A program made the position numbers and the translations under genes. From contig JBBQAA010000058.1 of the NCBI GenBank assembly GCA_038276395.1, forward strand, positions 1 through 48,758: 48,758 nucleotides of DNA, written 5' to 3'. The number at the start of each line of letters is the position of its first letter. The stretch's first letter is position 1. The notes beneath the pieces are model-generated. The model was given only the letters and a program-made list of their open reading frames with translations, was not told the origin of the DNA and made no database searches. This DNA comes from JBBQAA01 sp038276395 (GTDB taxonomy: Bacteria > Actinomycetota > Thermoleophilia > Solirubrobacterales > Solirubrobacteraceae). This document shows, one piece after another, positions 1-8,458 of this stretch.

Positions 1-528
1 GACGAGCCGCCCGAGGAACATCAGCCGCCGGTGCCGGCACAGACCCGCCGTGGCCCGGCGGGAGGCCGGCACGAGCACGCGGCTGCCGGGGAAGCGCTTG
101 AGCGTCGCGCCCACCGGCGCGCAGCCGCCCTTGCCGTCCGTGACCTGCGCCAGGACCGCCGACGCCGCGCCGCTGCGCAGGACGACCAGGTGCCGCAGCG
201 CCCGCAGGGTCCTGCCGTGGCGCAGATGGATCTCCCCGCCGTGCAGCAGCACCGTGCGGAGATTCTTGGTGTCGGCGACGCCGGTCACCACCGGGACGGT
301 GATCGCGCCGCCTCGCGTCTTGCGCGCCGACCCGCCCGGCGTGACGGTGACCCCGGCGTGGTTCAGGGCACGCCCGGTGATCCCGTCGAGGCTGAGCGTC
401 GTCGTCCCCGCCTGCGGGATGAGCTTCGCCTCCGCCGCGGCGGGGACGAGCGCCGCGGCCAGCGCGGCGAGCAGGAGTATGCGGGTTAGCACGGTGGAAC
501 CTCGGAGAGTCGGGGTGGTCGGAGGCAT
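1..528 (-). CDS. Secreted HtaA-like protein, C-terminus beyond window
   Basis: This leftward reading frame stays open to the window edge, giving 176 residues and no stop. ATG at 528 is chosen because AGGTG lies just upstream and because it places a hydrophobic Leu/Ala signal segment at about residues 16-31, ending in an AAAEA-like cleavage region. The mature part has the pattern T-x-L-S-L-D, then GVTVTPGGSA, then a V-x-V-P-V-V-T-G strand and LLHGGEIHLRHG. This resembles the C-terminal half of HtaA (haem-binding) domains of actinobacterial surface proteins. Two cysteines follow near residues 140-165. Haem binding is not shown by the sequence. A GTG at 492 is a weaker alternative start. Confidence 0.6.
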   Translation of the reverse strand, partial: MPPTTPTLRGSTVLTRILLLAALAAALVPAAAEAKLIPQAGTTTLSLDGITGRALNHAGVTVTPGGSARKTRGGAITVPVVTGVADTKNLRTVLLHGGEIHLRHGRTLRALRHLVVLRSGAASAVLAQVTDGKGGCAPVGATLKRFPGSRVLVPASRRATAGLCRHRRLMFLGRLV

Positions 529-550
529 GAACACACCTGCGCCCGGTTCG

Positions 551-694
551 ATGCGGCGAGACCGACTTGCTCAGGACTCGGGCCGAGCGGACGCGCCGAG
601 CCTCATGGACGAGACTCTCCGCGAGCTCTACGGTGGCGGGTCGATGGTCCACTCCGGCCTGAAGACGCTCCTCGAGACCGGCGGGGGCGGCTGA
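551..694 (+). CDS. Possible 47-residue ORF ahead of methyltransferase
   Basis: A short open frame ends 5 nt before the methyltransferase start. It lies between the divergent HtaA-like gene and that start, so it could be a leader peptide or an upstream coupled gene, but I see no recognisable motif and no good ribosome site. An internal ATG at 605 would give about 29 residues. The frame also runs open upstream through the antisense of the HtaA-like gene, which weakens the case. Otherwise the stretch 529-699 shows only the 5' regions of the two divergent genes. Confidence 0.15.
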   Translation: MRRDRLAQDSGRADAPSLMDETLRELYGGGSMVHSGLKTLLETGGGG

Positions 695-699
695 CCGCC

Positions 700-1455
700 A
701 TGCCGGGCCGGCCGGTCGACTACGAGCGCCACGGGCGCACCTATGCGCGCCACCGGCGCGCCGATCCCCGCATCGCCGCCCGCATCCACGCCGCGCTCGG
801 CGAGGCGCGCACGGTGATCAACGTCGGCGCGGGCGCCGGCTCCTACGAGCCGGAGGACCGCTGGGTCCTCGCCGTCGAGCCGAGCGCGACGATGCGCGCG
901 CAGCGGCCGCCCGGCGCGGCGCCGGCGATCGCCGCCCGGGCCGAGGCGCTGCCCCTGGACGACGGCGCCGTCGACGCGGCCATGGCCTGCGTCACGGTTC
1001 ACCACTGGGATCCGCCCGCCGCCGGGCTCCGCGAGCTGCGGCGGGTCGCGCGCGGTCCGGTCGTCGTCCTCACGTTCGACCTCACGGCCCTGCCCGCCTG
1101 GCAGCGCGATTTTCTCGGCGAGGGACTGCGGATCGAGGGCCCGCGCTTCCCGTCCGTCGAGGAGGTCGGCGCCGCGCTGTCCGGCCGGGTCCGAATCGAG
1201 CGCATCCCCACCCCCGCCGACTGCACGGACGGGTTCTTCGAGGCGTACTGGAACCGTCCGGAGGCGCTGCTCGACGACAGCGTCCGCGCCTCCCAGTCGA
1301 TGTGGGCGATCCTCCCTCCGGGCGTCGAGGATCGCATCGTCTCCCGCCTGCGCGCGGCGCTCGAGTCGGGGGAGTGGGAGGCGCAGCACGGGCGGCTGCG
1401 CGAGCGCACGGCGTACGACGGCGCCCTGCGACTCGTGATCTCCGAGTTGGGCTGA
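700..1455 (+). CDS. Class I SAM-dependent methyltransferase
   Basis: The 251-residue protein has the Methyltransf_11 layout. A glycine-rich motif I (VINVGAGAGSYEP) lies at about residues 38-50, an acidic strand end (LAVEPSATM) near 58-66, the post-motif ALPLDDGAVDAAMACVTVHHW at about 87-107, and a LRELRRVARG helix before the next strand. Such enzymes move a methyl group from S-adenosylmethionine to small molecules; the substrate cannot be told from sequence. The Rossmann half is complete and the C-terminal third is a variable cap. It is followed 32 nt later by the GroES-like gene, which has its own promoter signal, so the two need not be one operon. Confidence 0.8.
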   Translation: MPGRPVDYERHGRTYARHRRADPRIAARIHAALGEARTVINVGAGAGSYEPEDRWVLAVEPSATMRAQRPPGAAPAIAARAEALPLDDGAVDAAMACVTVHHWDPPAAGLRELRRVARGPVVVLTFDLTALPAWQRDFLGEGLRIEGPRFPSVEEVGAALSGRVRIERIPTPADCTDGFFEAYWNRPEALLDDSVRASQSMWAILPPGVEDRIVSRLRAALESGEWEAQHGRLRERTAYDGALRLVISELG

Positions 1456-1474
1456 CCGCTCGCCGGCGGAGCCG

Positions 1475-1480
1475 TATCGT
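1475..1480 (+). promoter_or_regulatory. -10 box TATCGT, leaderless groES-like gene
   Basis: TATCGT fits TANNNT and ends exactly 7 nt before the GTG at 1488. There is no Shine-Dalgarno sequence between them, so transcription probably starts at or next to the start codon. Confidence 0.5.
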
Positions 1481-1487
1481 CGCCGGG

Positions 1488-1802
1488 GTGCCCGAGGTCC
1501 TCCGCCCGATCTTCGATCACGTCGTCATCAAGGAGCTCGAGCCCGAGCGCATGCGCAAGTCGGGTCTGCTCGTGCCCCAGGGAACCCAGGACCTCCCGCC
1601 CAACGAGGGGATCGTCCTCGCCGTCGGCGACGGGCCGCCCGACCTCGCCGACTTCAGGATGCCGGTGGCGCGGGGCGACCACGTGGTCTTCCCCCGCTCG
1701 GCCGGGGTGTGGGTGGAGATCGAGGACGAGCGCCTGCTCGTGTGCCGCGTGCGCGAGCTGCTCGGCGTGATCGAGGAGTCCGCGGCCGCGCCGCCGCCGT
1801 AA
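1488..1802 (+). CDS. groES: GroES-like co-chaperonin (Cpn10 fold)
   Basis: The 104-residue product begins LRPIFDHVVIKELEPER and continues with a mobile-loop-like segment (KSGLLVPQGTQDLPPNEGIVLAVGDG). It then has VARGDHVVFPRSAGVWVEIEDERLLVCRVRELLGVIE, which matches the ordered strands of Cpn10. Family members cap GroEL in the cytoplasm and are about 95-105 residues, so this one is full length. No groEL lies next to it, so it may be a stand-alone or secondary GroES paralogue. GTG at 1488 is chosen from the conserved N-terminus and the -10 box 7 nt upstream. The C-terminal tail SAAAPPP is not typical of GroES. Confidence 0.85.
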   Translation: MPEVLRPIFDHVVIKELEPERMRKSGLLVPQGTQDLPPNEGIVLAVGDGPPDLADFRMPVARGDHVVFPRSAGVWVEIEDERLLVCRVRELLGVIEESAAAPPP

Positions 1803-1805
1803 CTT

Positions 1806-1817
1806 GCGGCTAGCCGC
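1806..1817. terminator. 12-bp palindrome GCGGCTAGCCGC between convergent genes
   Basis: The perfect palindrome lies 3 nt after the groES-like stop and 46 nt before the end of the opposing gene. It could be a short hairpin terminator, but there is no T-run, so the call is weak. Confidence 0.25.
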
Positions 1818-1862
1818 CCGACGCCGAAAGCTCGACCGCGACCGGCAGCGTGAGAGAGCTTC

Positions 1863-2159
1863 TCAGCGCCCGCGGCGCAGGAGGAGCGCGACGGCGGCGC
1901 CCAGGAGCGCCGCCGCGGTCAGCCGGCCCCACCCGGCGCTCGGAGGCGCGGGCGACGAGCCGAAGCCGACCGGCTCCGGCGCCGGCATGGCGAAGGACTC
2001 GGCGGCGAGGATGTCGTGGGCCTCGTCCGGATCCCCGGTCAGGTCCGGCGGCAGGCGGTGCGCGCGAGCCTGCACGGTGTCGGCGTCGGCGCCCGCCGGC
2101 GGCGGGAACTCGTCGGCGGCGAGCACGTCGTGCACATCATCGCGATCGCGGCGCGCCAC
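1863..2159 (-). CDS. Small C-tail-anchored protein with duplicated motif
   Basis: This 98-residue protein has no family I can name. Two similar segments stand out: VHDVLAADEFPPP near residues 9-21 and AHDILAAESFAMP near 47-59, joined by a Pro/Asp-rich linker. The end has one hydrophobic segment (LTAAALLGAAVALLL) followed by RRGR, so the protein is probably anchored by its C-terminus with the repeats in the cytoplasm. It starts with GTG 4 nt after the stop of the upstream FAD enzyme and is very likely cotranscribed with it. The pairing suggests a role near envelope glycan synthesis, but that is inference. Confidence 0.65.
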   Translation of the reverse strand: MARRDRDDVHDVLAADEFPPPAGADADTVQARAHRLPPDLTGDPDEAHDILAAESFAMPAPEPVGFGSSPAPPSAGWGRLTAAALLGAAVALLLRRGR

Positions 2160-2163
2160 GACT

Positions 2164-3660
2164 TCAGACCTCCGAGGCGAGCGGCTTCTTCTGCGCCTCG
2201 GTCTCGGGGGCCTCGATGTAGGGCTGCTCGGGCTCCTGGTGCTCCTCGTGGTAGACCGACTCGGCGTTGACCGCCCAGATGTCGTGATCCGTCCCGTCGA
2301 TGAGGTTGTCGACCGCGCGCATCGAGGTCAGCATCGAATGGTCCGAGTTGTTGTAGCGGTGCAGGCCGTTGCGGCCGACCTGGGTCAGGTTGTGGATGCC
2401 CTCGAGCCAGCCGCGGATCGTGGCCACGCGGTCGGCGTAGTCGGCATCGTACATCGGATAGGCCTTGTGCACGCGCACGACGAAGCCGCGCTCGACCTGC
2501 TCCGGCCGCGCGAGCCCGAGCTGGTGGAGCTCCTTCTTGCCGAGCTCGACGAGGTCCTCGTCGGCCATGTTCCACAGCCGGTCGCCCTCGAAGCAGAAGA
2601 ACTCGAGGCCGATCGAGGCCTTCTTCGGGTCGGGCACCATGTCCGGGGACCAGGAGCGGAAGTTCTGGATCCGTCCGACGGTCACGTCGGGCTCGTGGAT
2701 GTAGATCCAGTTGTCGGGGAAGAGGTCCTCCCCGTCGATCACGAGCGAGACGGTGAGGAAGTCGCGGTAGCGCACCCCCTGCGCGGCCTTGCGGACATCC
2801 GCGGGCGCGTCGGGCGACGCGAGCCCGACCGCCGTTCTCAGCGGCAGCGAGGAGATGACGGCGCTCGGGACGATGGTCTCCCCGCCCGCGACGATCTCGC
2901 TGACCTCGCCGTCCTTGACGACGAGCTTCGTCACCGGCGCGTTCATGCGGATCTCGCCGCCCATGCGCTGGATGTAGGTGGCCATCGTCTCCCACATCTG
3001 CCCCGGGCCGAAGCGCGGGTACTTGAAGCGGTCGATGAGCGAGGTGTGGCCCGCCTTGTTGCCGAAGAACGCCGCCTTGGCGGCGGAGAAGAACGAGAGC
3101 CCCTTGATGCGCTGGGCCGCCCACTCGGCGCGGATCTCCGAGGTCGAGACCCCCCACACCTTCTCGGTGTAGGACTTGAAGAAGAGGTTGAACAGGCGCC
3201 GCCCGAAGCGGTTGGAGACCCACTCCTCGAAGGTGTCCTCCTGGCCCTTGGGCTTGACCTGCGCCCACAGGTAGGAGAGGAACGCGCGCGTCAGCTCGAC
3301 CGGCCCGAGCTTCTTGATGACGTCCATGCCCTGCAGCGGGTAGTCGAGGAACTTCTTGTTCCAGTAGATGCGGGACTGGCGCGGGCGCAGCAGCCACTGC
3401 TCCTCACCGGCCTCCTCGGAGGCCTGGGCCATGATCTCGTCCCACAGCAGCTCGACCTCCTTGACCTTCGTGAAGAAGCGGTGGCCGCCGAGGTCGAAGC
3501 GGAAGCCGTCGCGGCCCTCGGTCCGCGCGAGGCCGCCGAGCTGCTCCTGGCTCTCGAGCAGGAGGACCGGCTTGCCGCGCTTGGCCAAGAGGTAGCCGGC
3601 GGTGAGCCCCGCGGGGCCGCCGCCGAGCACGACGACGGGGCGTTCGTTCGTGATCTCCAT
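2164..3660 (-). CDS. FAD-dependent oxidoreductase, UDP-galactopyranose mutase/amine oxidase-like
   Basis: The 498-residue protein opens with the dinucleotide-binding motif VVVLGGGPAGLTAGYLLAKRG (about 9-29), an acidic residue at the end of the second strand (LLLES) and the GGLARTE segment. It then has DLGGHRFF. Later parts include SYTEKVWGVSTSEI and RFGPGQMWETMA, typical of the NAD(P)-binding-8/amine-oxidase relatives found in polysaccharide clusters. Family members rearrange or oxidise nucleotide sugars or lipids using FAD in the cytoplasm; the exact substrate is unknown. The ATG at 3660 has the sequence AAGGAAG about 10 nt upstream, a clear ribosome site. Its neighbours are GT-C membrane glycosyltransferases, which favours a sugar role. 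Confidence 0.8.
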   Translation of the reverse strand: MEITNERPVVVLGGGPAGLTAGYLLAKRGKPVLLLESQEQLGGLARTEGRDGFRFDLGGHRFFTKVKEVELLWDEIMAQASEEAGEEQWLLRPRQSRIYWNKKFLDYPLQGMDVIKKLGPVELTRAFLSYLWAQVKPKGQEDTFEEWVSNRFGRRLFNLFFKSYTEKVWGVSTSEIRAEWAAQRIKGLSFFSAAKAAFFGNKAGHTSLIDRFKYPRFGPGQMWETMATYIQRMGGEIRMNAPVTKLVVKDGEVSEIVAGGETIVPSAVISSLPLRTAVGLASPDAPADVRKAAQGVRYRDFLTVSLVIDGEDLFPDNWIYIHEPDVTVGRIQNFRSWSPDMVPDPKKASIGLEFFCFEGDRLWNMADEDLVELGKKELHQLGLARPEQVERGFVVRVHKAYPMYDADYADRVATIRGWLEGIHNLTQVGRNGLHRYNNSDHSMLTSMRAVDNLIDGTDHDIWAVNAESVYHEEHQEPEQPYIEAPETEAQKKPLASEV

Positions 3661-3688
3661 TTGTCCGGTCTTCCTTATGTCAGAAGGT

Positions 3689-5275
3689 CTAGCCCGCGAT
3701 GCGCTGGTAGAGGACCGCGCTGTTGCCGACGGTGTTCGAGTAGGTGTAGAACAGCGGTGCGACGCCGATGCGCCTGAGCCGCGGATCCGTCGCCAGCCGC
3801 GCCCCCCACTGCGCCGAGCGCCGCCGGACCAGCGTCGTCCACGGCTGGCTCCAGTTAGAGACGCCGTCGGTGATCGGGCGCTCGAAGAGCAACTGCTGCC
3901 CGGGCCGGAGGCTAGCAACGAGCCCCGCCACGGCGGAGTTCGTGTCCGTGCTCTCCATGCGGGTGACGGCGTCGCGCCAGTCCATGACGTAGGGGTCGCG
4001 GTCGATGCCCGGCTCCATCGTCGAGGCGTAGCGGTACTGCGACCCGAAGTAGTAGGCGGTGACCGGCACCTGCTCGGGCTGCCCGACGAGGATCAGGTCA
4101 TCCGCCTTCAGCGCCGGGACAACCTGCGCGGCGATCGAGCGCACGTCGGACTTCGAGCCCGACTGATAGCGACCGGGAACGATCCAGAAGAACGCGAGCG
4201 CGAGGATGGCCGCGACGCCCACCCAGCGCGCGTGGGCGATCCCAACCGCCGAGAGCAGCAGGAGCGGCCCGAGGAAGACCCCGAAATAGCGCGTCGTCCA
4301 CGCCGGGGTGATGTGGGAGGCGATCCAGGCCACGCCGAGCGTGACGAGGGGCATGAGCAGCAGCGCGTAGACGGCCGTACGGAGCTTCCCGCTCGGGTTG
4401 ATGCGGAAGTAGGCGACGATCCCGCCCACCCCCGCGAGGAGCAGGACGATGGCCGCGCGGTCCCCGCCCATGAGCCCGCGCGAGATCTGGATCGGGGCGC
4501 CGAAGCGCGGCGCGCGGCTCCACGGGGCGGCCGTGTGCGCGGCCTGGTTCAAGAACGTCGGCAGCCAGGGCAGGAAGAGCAGCGCCGCCCCGCCGAAGGC
4601 GATCGCGCCGTCGACGAGCATCTCGCGGCGGTCGGGCGCCCGGCGGTAGCACAGCAGCGCGGCGGCAAAGGCGCCGAGCCCGAAGAAGATCGACCACGCG
4701 TGCGTGTAGAGCATGAGGGCGAGGGCGAGGGCGAGGAACGGCGCGTGGCGACGGTGGCGCAGGACGAAGACGTGGATGACGAGCGCGCAGGCGACGATCG
4801 AGAACGTGCCGAGGAAGGCGTACATCCGCGCCTCCTCCCCGTAGCCCGTGAGGAACGGGTTGAAGGCCGCGAGCCCCGCGAGGATCCACCCCGTCTTCTT
4901 GCCGAAGAGGCTCCGACCCGCCCACAGGCCGGCGGGGATCGCGGCCATCGAGGCCACGACCGAGAGCATGTGCACCCGCGCCTCCCCGGTGCCGAACAGC
5001 GACATCCACACGTGCAGCAGCAGGTAGTAGAAGGGCGGCGAGCCGTCCTGCCGAAGCACACCGGGGATCGCCGAGAACGGATGCGAGGCGATCCCGACCG
5101 AGAGCCCCTCGTCCATCCAGAAGGACCCGTGGAGCGAGCCCGTGCGCTCGTAGAGCGAGAGCGCGCACAGCAGCAGGAACACGAAGCCACCGCCGAACCG
5201 GGTGAGGACGCCCGTCCAGTCGCGCTCCGCGGCGCGGACGGTGGGGATGGAGCGGGGGGCGACGGCGGTGGCCAC
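3689..5275 (-). CDS. GT39/ArnT-like membrane glycosyltransferase
   Basis: The protein has 528 residues and about ten hydrophobic segments. After the first segment comes SFWMDEGLSVGI (about residues 50-62), the acidic motif in the first outer loop of GT-C enzymes such as PMT and ArnT. Next comes DGSPPFYYLLLHVWMSLFG and then GEEARMYAF, both typical of the GT39 group. Such enzymes take a sugar from a polyprenyl-phosphate donor on the outer face of the membrane; acceptor and sugar are unknown. The GTG start at 5275 is preceded at 14 nt by a possible -10 (TATTCT at 5290-5295), so it may have its own promoter as well as readthrough from upstream. A 28-nt gap separates it from the FAD enzyme. Confidence 0.75.
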   Translation of the reverse strand: MATAVAPRSIPTVRAAERDWTGVLTRFGGGFVFLLLCALSLYERTGSLHGSFWMDEGLSVGIASHPFSAIPGVLRQDGSPPFYYLLLHVWMSLFGTGEARVHMLSVVASMAAIPAGLWAGRSLFGKKTGWILAGLAAFNPFLTGYGEEARMYAFLGTFSIVACALVIHVFVLRHRRHAPFLALALALMLYTHAWSIFFGLGAFAAALLCYRRAPDRREMLVDGAIAFGGAALLFLPWLPTFLNQAAHTAAPWSRAPRFGAPIQISRGLMGGDRAAIVLLLAGVGGIVAYFRINPSGKLRTAVYALLLMPLVTLGVAWIASHITPAWTTRYFGVFLGPLLLLSAVGIAHARWVGVAAILALAFFWIVPGRYQSGSKSDVRSIAAQVVPALKADDLILVGQPEQVPVTAYYFGSQYRYASTMEPGIDRDPYVMDWRDAVTRMESTDTNSAVAGLVASLRPGQQLLFERPITDGVSNWSQPWTTLVRRRSAQWGARLATDPRLRRIGVAPLFYTYSNTVGNSAVLYQRIAG

Positions 5276-5334
5276 GGTTCAGCGCACGGAGAATACGGCG
5301 CGGAGGAGCGGCTTCCCCGCCGGTAATGGAAGGT

Positions 5335-6822
5335 TCAGGTCCGCGCGGCCGCGGTGCACCCGCGTACGCGCAGGCGCCAGTCGAGGGTGTCGGTGAGAAA
5401 CCTGTCCCCGTCCTGGCGGAACGGGAAGAAGCGCCACCCGGCCCCGCGGCGGGTGGCGAGGATGTACCCCTCGCTCTGCGGGAGGAGGTGCACCTGCGCG
5501 AGCGGCACGTCGAGCGTCCAGGCCACGAGCGGGCGGGCGAACTTCTCGACCGTCAGGCGGCCGCAGCCGATGAGCTGCGTGCGGCCGCCGGCGGCGGCGA
5601 TCATGCGGCCGAGGTCGCGACGCTGCTCGAGCTGGTAGGCGAACCCGTCGCGCACGGCGGGCAGATGCGCGGCCCGGTGCACCGTCTCGGCGCCCGCCGC
5701 GACGAGCACGGCGACGGCGAGCGCGACGCCCAGCGCCGGCGCCCGCTCGGCCGCCGCGCGGGCGAGTAGGCCCGCGGCGGCGGCGGCGGCGAGGCCGAAG
5801 AGCGCCGTCGCCCCCACGAGGTAGCGCGGGTTGCCCGAGAAGCCGACCCAGGTCATGAGGGCGACGACCATGTCCCAGGCGACCGCGGTCGCCACGAGCC
5901 AGAGCAGCAGACGCACCGAGCGGGAGGCGCGGCCGCGCGAGGCGGCCCGACCGCCGAGCACGACGGCGGCGAGGACGCCGCCGCGCGCCCAGGTCATGAG
6001 CGCGCCGCGCGCGGTGCCGATGACGGCCGAGGCCGGGTGGGCGGCGAAGGCCAGCGAGCTGCGATCCGGCTCGCTGGCCCGGACCCCCGCCCGCAGGGGG
6101 TTGCCGGAGCCGATCCACTCCGGCACGAGCCAGGCGGCGAGCATGCCCAACCCGAGCCCGAGCGCGAGGCGGCGGGTGCCCGGATCGCGCCGCCCGACCC
6201 AGAGGGCGTAGAGGCCCCAGAAGAGCCAGGTCTCCGGCCTGAGGAGACCGGCCAGCGCCCCGGCCACGAGCGCGCCGCGATGGCGCCCGTCGAGCTGGAG
6301 TTCGAGCGCGAGGAGGATGACGAGGACGAGGAGCCCCTCCGAGTTGCCCTGCGCGGCCTGGTGGAGGAAGTCGGTCGAGAAGGCGAGCGCCCCGGCCGCG
6401 AGCACGCCGGCCAGGAGCCCCGGCGCCCCGCCGCCGGCCAGGCGCCGCGCGAGCCGGAAGGAGAGGACCGCGGCGAGCACCGCGCCCGTGCGGGCGACGA
6501 GGATCCACAGGGTCGGCGCGGCGGCGCCGAAGAGCGCGAACGGCGTCGTCAGGATGACGGGCAGCGGCTTCCACGACGGCCCGCCCGCCGTGGAGAGCGT
6601 CCCGTGCAGAATCTCCCGGCCCCAGAGAAGCCAGGACCACGGGTCGTAGGTCGGCGGCGCCGGGACGAGGGCCAGGGAGACCGCGGCGGCGGCGCCACTC
6701 AGCGCGAGGATCGAAAGCCAGCCGGCGGAGAAGGTGAGCGAGCGGCGGCTCGCGTGGCGCTCGGCGGGGGCGCCGACCCGGAGGCGTTCCGCCGTCTTTA
6801 GAGGCGCCGCGGTGACGGCCAC
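5335..6822 (-). CDS. Polytopic membrane glycosyltransferase-like protein
   Basis: The 495-residue protein is mostly hydrophobic, with about ten membrane segments. It has the motif YDPWSWLLWGREI (about residues 60-72) after the first segment and a conserved RPETWLFWGLYALW stretch in the middle. DPW-W and WGREI in the first outer loop are seen in actinobacterial GT-C-like mannosyltransferase relatives. The C-terminal 100 residues form a soluble domain (IGCGRLTVEKFARPLVAW and LATRRGAGWRFFPFRQD). It starts with GTG 3 nt after the flippase-like gene's stop, so the two are cotranscribed. Donor and acceptor cannot be assigned. Confidence 0.65.
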   Translation of the reverse strand: MAVTAAPLKTAERLRVGAPAERHASRRSLTFSAGWLSILALSGAAAAVSLALVPAPPTYDPWSWLLWGREILHGTLSTAGGPSWKPLPVILTTPFALFGAAAPTLWILVARTGAVLAAVLSFRLARRLAGGGAPGLLAGVLAAGALAFSTDFLHQAAQGNSEGLLVLVILLALELQLDGRHRGALVAGALAGLLRPETWLFWGLYALWVGRRDPGTRRLALGLGLGMLAAWLVPEWIGSGNPLRAGVRASEPDRSSLAFAAHPASAVIGTARGALMTWARGGVLAAVVLGGRAASRGRASRSVRLLLWLVATAVAWDMVVALMTWVGFSGNPRYLVGATALFGLAAAAAAGLLARAAAERAPALGVALAVAVLVAAGAETVHRAAHLPAVRDGFAYQLEQRRDLGRMIAAAGGRTQLIGCGRLTVEKFARPLVAWTLDVPLAQVHLLPQSEGYILATRRGAGWRFFPFRQDGDRFLTDTLDWRLRVRGCTAAART

Positions 6823-6825
6823 GGG

Positions 6826-7857
6826 CTACGCGGGGACTTCGACGGGCGGGGCGGGGCGGCGGCCGGCCGCGGCGACGGGCTCGGCCTGCCCGGGCTCGGG
6901 CGCGGCGGACTCGGCCCGGGCCGCGCGCAGCCCGCGCAGGCCGCCGTAGCGGGCGAAGAGCAGGACGAGGCCGACGATCGTGATCGGCACGAAGAGCACG
7001 AAGCGCAGCAGCAGCAGGTAGGACGTCGCCGAGCCCTTGCCCACCGAGACGACGGCCCGCAGCGCGAAGATGACCGCCGCGTCGTAGGTGCCGATGTATC
7101 CGGGCGCGGCGGGGACGAGCGCGCACAGGTTCGTGAAGGCGACGATCGACAGGCCGGCGTGCAGGCCGAGCGGGATCCCCACCGAGCGCCCGACGAGCAC
7201 GTAGACCGCGGCCTCGAGCACCCAGATGGCGAGCGAGAAGACGAACAGGCCGGCGCCGCGCGCGGAGAGCAGCTGGCGCGCGGGGCGGAGCATCGGCACG
7301 AGGACGGCGGCCGCACGCTCGCGCAGGTGCGCGCGCCGGGCGACGATGCTCGCACCCAGCGCGAGCAGGAGGACGAGCGCGCCGGCCCCCGCGAGCACGG
7401 GCGTCGAGTGCGGGAGCTTGGCCGAGAGCGAGTAGGCGAGGACGAGCAGCAGGAGGCCGAGGGCCAGCGCGTCGAGGATGCGCTCGACGAGCACCGAGCC
7501 GAGGATCGTGCGCTTGCTCCCGCCGGTGCGGCGCGCGAGCAGGTAGACGCGGAGGATCTCGCCCGCGCGCGCGGGCAGCGCGTTGTTGCCCATGTAGCCG
7601 ACCGGAACGAGGGCGTAGGCGTCGGCCCGGCTCACGGGGATGGCCTCGGCGCGGAGGATGTAGTGCCAGCGCTCCGCGCGGGCGAGCGTGGCGAGCACGT
7701 AGATCCCGAGCGCGGCGAGCAGCTCGAGCCCGCCCGTGGCGGTGCCGGGGAGCGAGGGGGCCCGCTGCGTCGAGGCCCACCAGGCGACCCCCGCGAGGGG
7801 GAGGAGCCAGAGGGCGATCTGGAGCGGCAGGAGTCGTCGGGAGGCGAACAGGCTCAT
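6826..7857 (-). CDS. LPG synthase-type flippase-like membrane protein
   Basis: The 343-residue protein has about eight membrane segments. It carries the UPF0104/LPG_synthase_TM signature: RAERWHYILRAE, then YMGNNALPARAGEILRVYLLARR near residues 75-100, then a VLVERILDALALGLLLL helix and a late PAAPGYIGTYDAAVIFAL segment. Family members without the MprF synthase domain are thought to move or handle lipid-linked substrates; this one has no such extra domain. The ATG at 7857 is preferred because an upstream GTG at 7902 adds only a basic, non-conserved stretch. It heads the leftward glycan group. The 116 nt upstream (7858-7973) contain a TAGGGT on the same strand that could be its -10. Confidence 0.75.
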   Translation of the reverse strand: MSLFASRRLLPLQIALWLLPLAGVAWWASTQRAPSLPGTATGGLELLAALGIYVLATLARAERWHYILRAEAIPVSRADAYALVPVGYMGNNALPARAGEILRVYLLARRTGGSKRTILGSVLVERILDALALGLLLLVLAYSLSAKLPHSTPVLAGAGALVLLLALGASIVARRAHLRERAAAVLVPMLRPARQLLSARGAGLFVFSLAIWVLEAAVYVLVGRSVGIPLGLHAGLSIVAFTNLCALVPAAPGYIGTYDAAVIFALRAVVSVGKGSATSYLLLLRFVLFVPITIVGLVLLFARYGGLRGLRAARAESAAPEPGQAEPVAAAGRRPAPPVEVPA

Positions 7858-7973
7858 GCGACATTTCGCGGGGCGCAAGCGCGCGGGCTCGCGCGCACGC
7901 ACGGACCAGGCGGACCGTGCCCCGTCTCCCTCCTACCCTACCCGCCGGGTCGGGTTACCCGCGCGCGGGCGGC

Positions 7974-8375
7974 TCAGGTGCCGTCGGTGGAGTGGGTGTT
8001 GACGCAGCCCTCGATGACCGCGACCTCGCGCTCCGGCGCGCTGCCCGGGAAGAACTCGAGCCGGTCGGCGACCTCGGCGCCCTCGGCCCGGCCGCGGAGC
8101 TGGTCGAGCTCGGCGGCGCCGATCGTCCCGGCCACGTAGACCTTCGTGCCCGCCGCGACCGGGCCGATCTGGATGATCTGCCGGGTCACCCGCCGCGCGT
8201 CGAGGTGCGCGTCGGTGAGGCAGGAGAGCGTGCCGGTGGCGGGATCGAGCGAGGCCGGGCGCTCGGAATGCGGCACCTGGGCGCCCGTGGGCGAGCCGGG
8301 GTCGGCGGAGCCGCAGCCGGCGAGCACGGCGAGCGCCGCGAGCGTCGGGACGGAGCGAGCGAGGGGCCGGCGCAT
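7974..8375 (-). CDS. Small lipoprotein
   Basis: The 133-residue product starts MRRPLARSVPTLAALAVLAGCGS, a lipoprotein signal with lipobox L-A-G-C; the cysteine would be residue 21. The mature part (SCLTDAHLDARRVTRQIIQIGPVAAGTKVYVAGTI and so on) has no family I recognise and two more cysteines, one near the C-terminus, possibly a disulphide. A TACCCT hexamer lies 10 nt before the ATG. The gene diverges from the RsbW-like kinase gene 83 nt away. Confidence 0.7.
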   Translation of the reverse strand: MRRPLARSVPTLAALAVLAGCGSADPGSPTGAQVPHSERPASLDPATGTLSCLTDAHLDARRVTRQIIQIGPVAAGTKVYVAGTIGAAELDQLRGRAEGAEVADRLEFFPGSAPEREVAVIEGCVNTHSTDGT

Positions 8376-8458
8376 GAGGGCGCGAAGGGTACGCGGCGAC
8401 CGGGAGTGACGAGGCTCACGGTTTGACTTCGATCGAGCCGGGCAGCCCGAAGGAAGCC

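Noticed and set aside
5279..7864. Open frame of 861 codons on the minus strand
   Set aside because: Arg/Pro/Ala-rich shadow in another frame of the GT-C and flippase-like genes, which carry clear family motifs.
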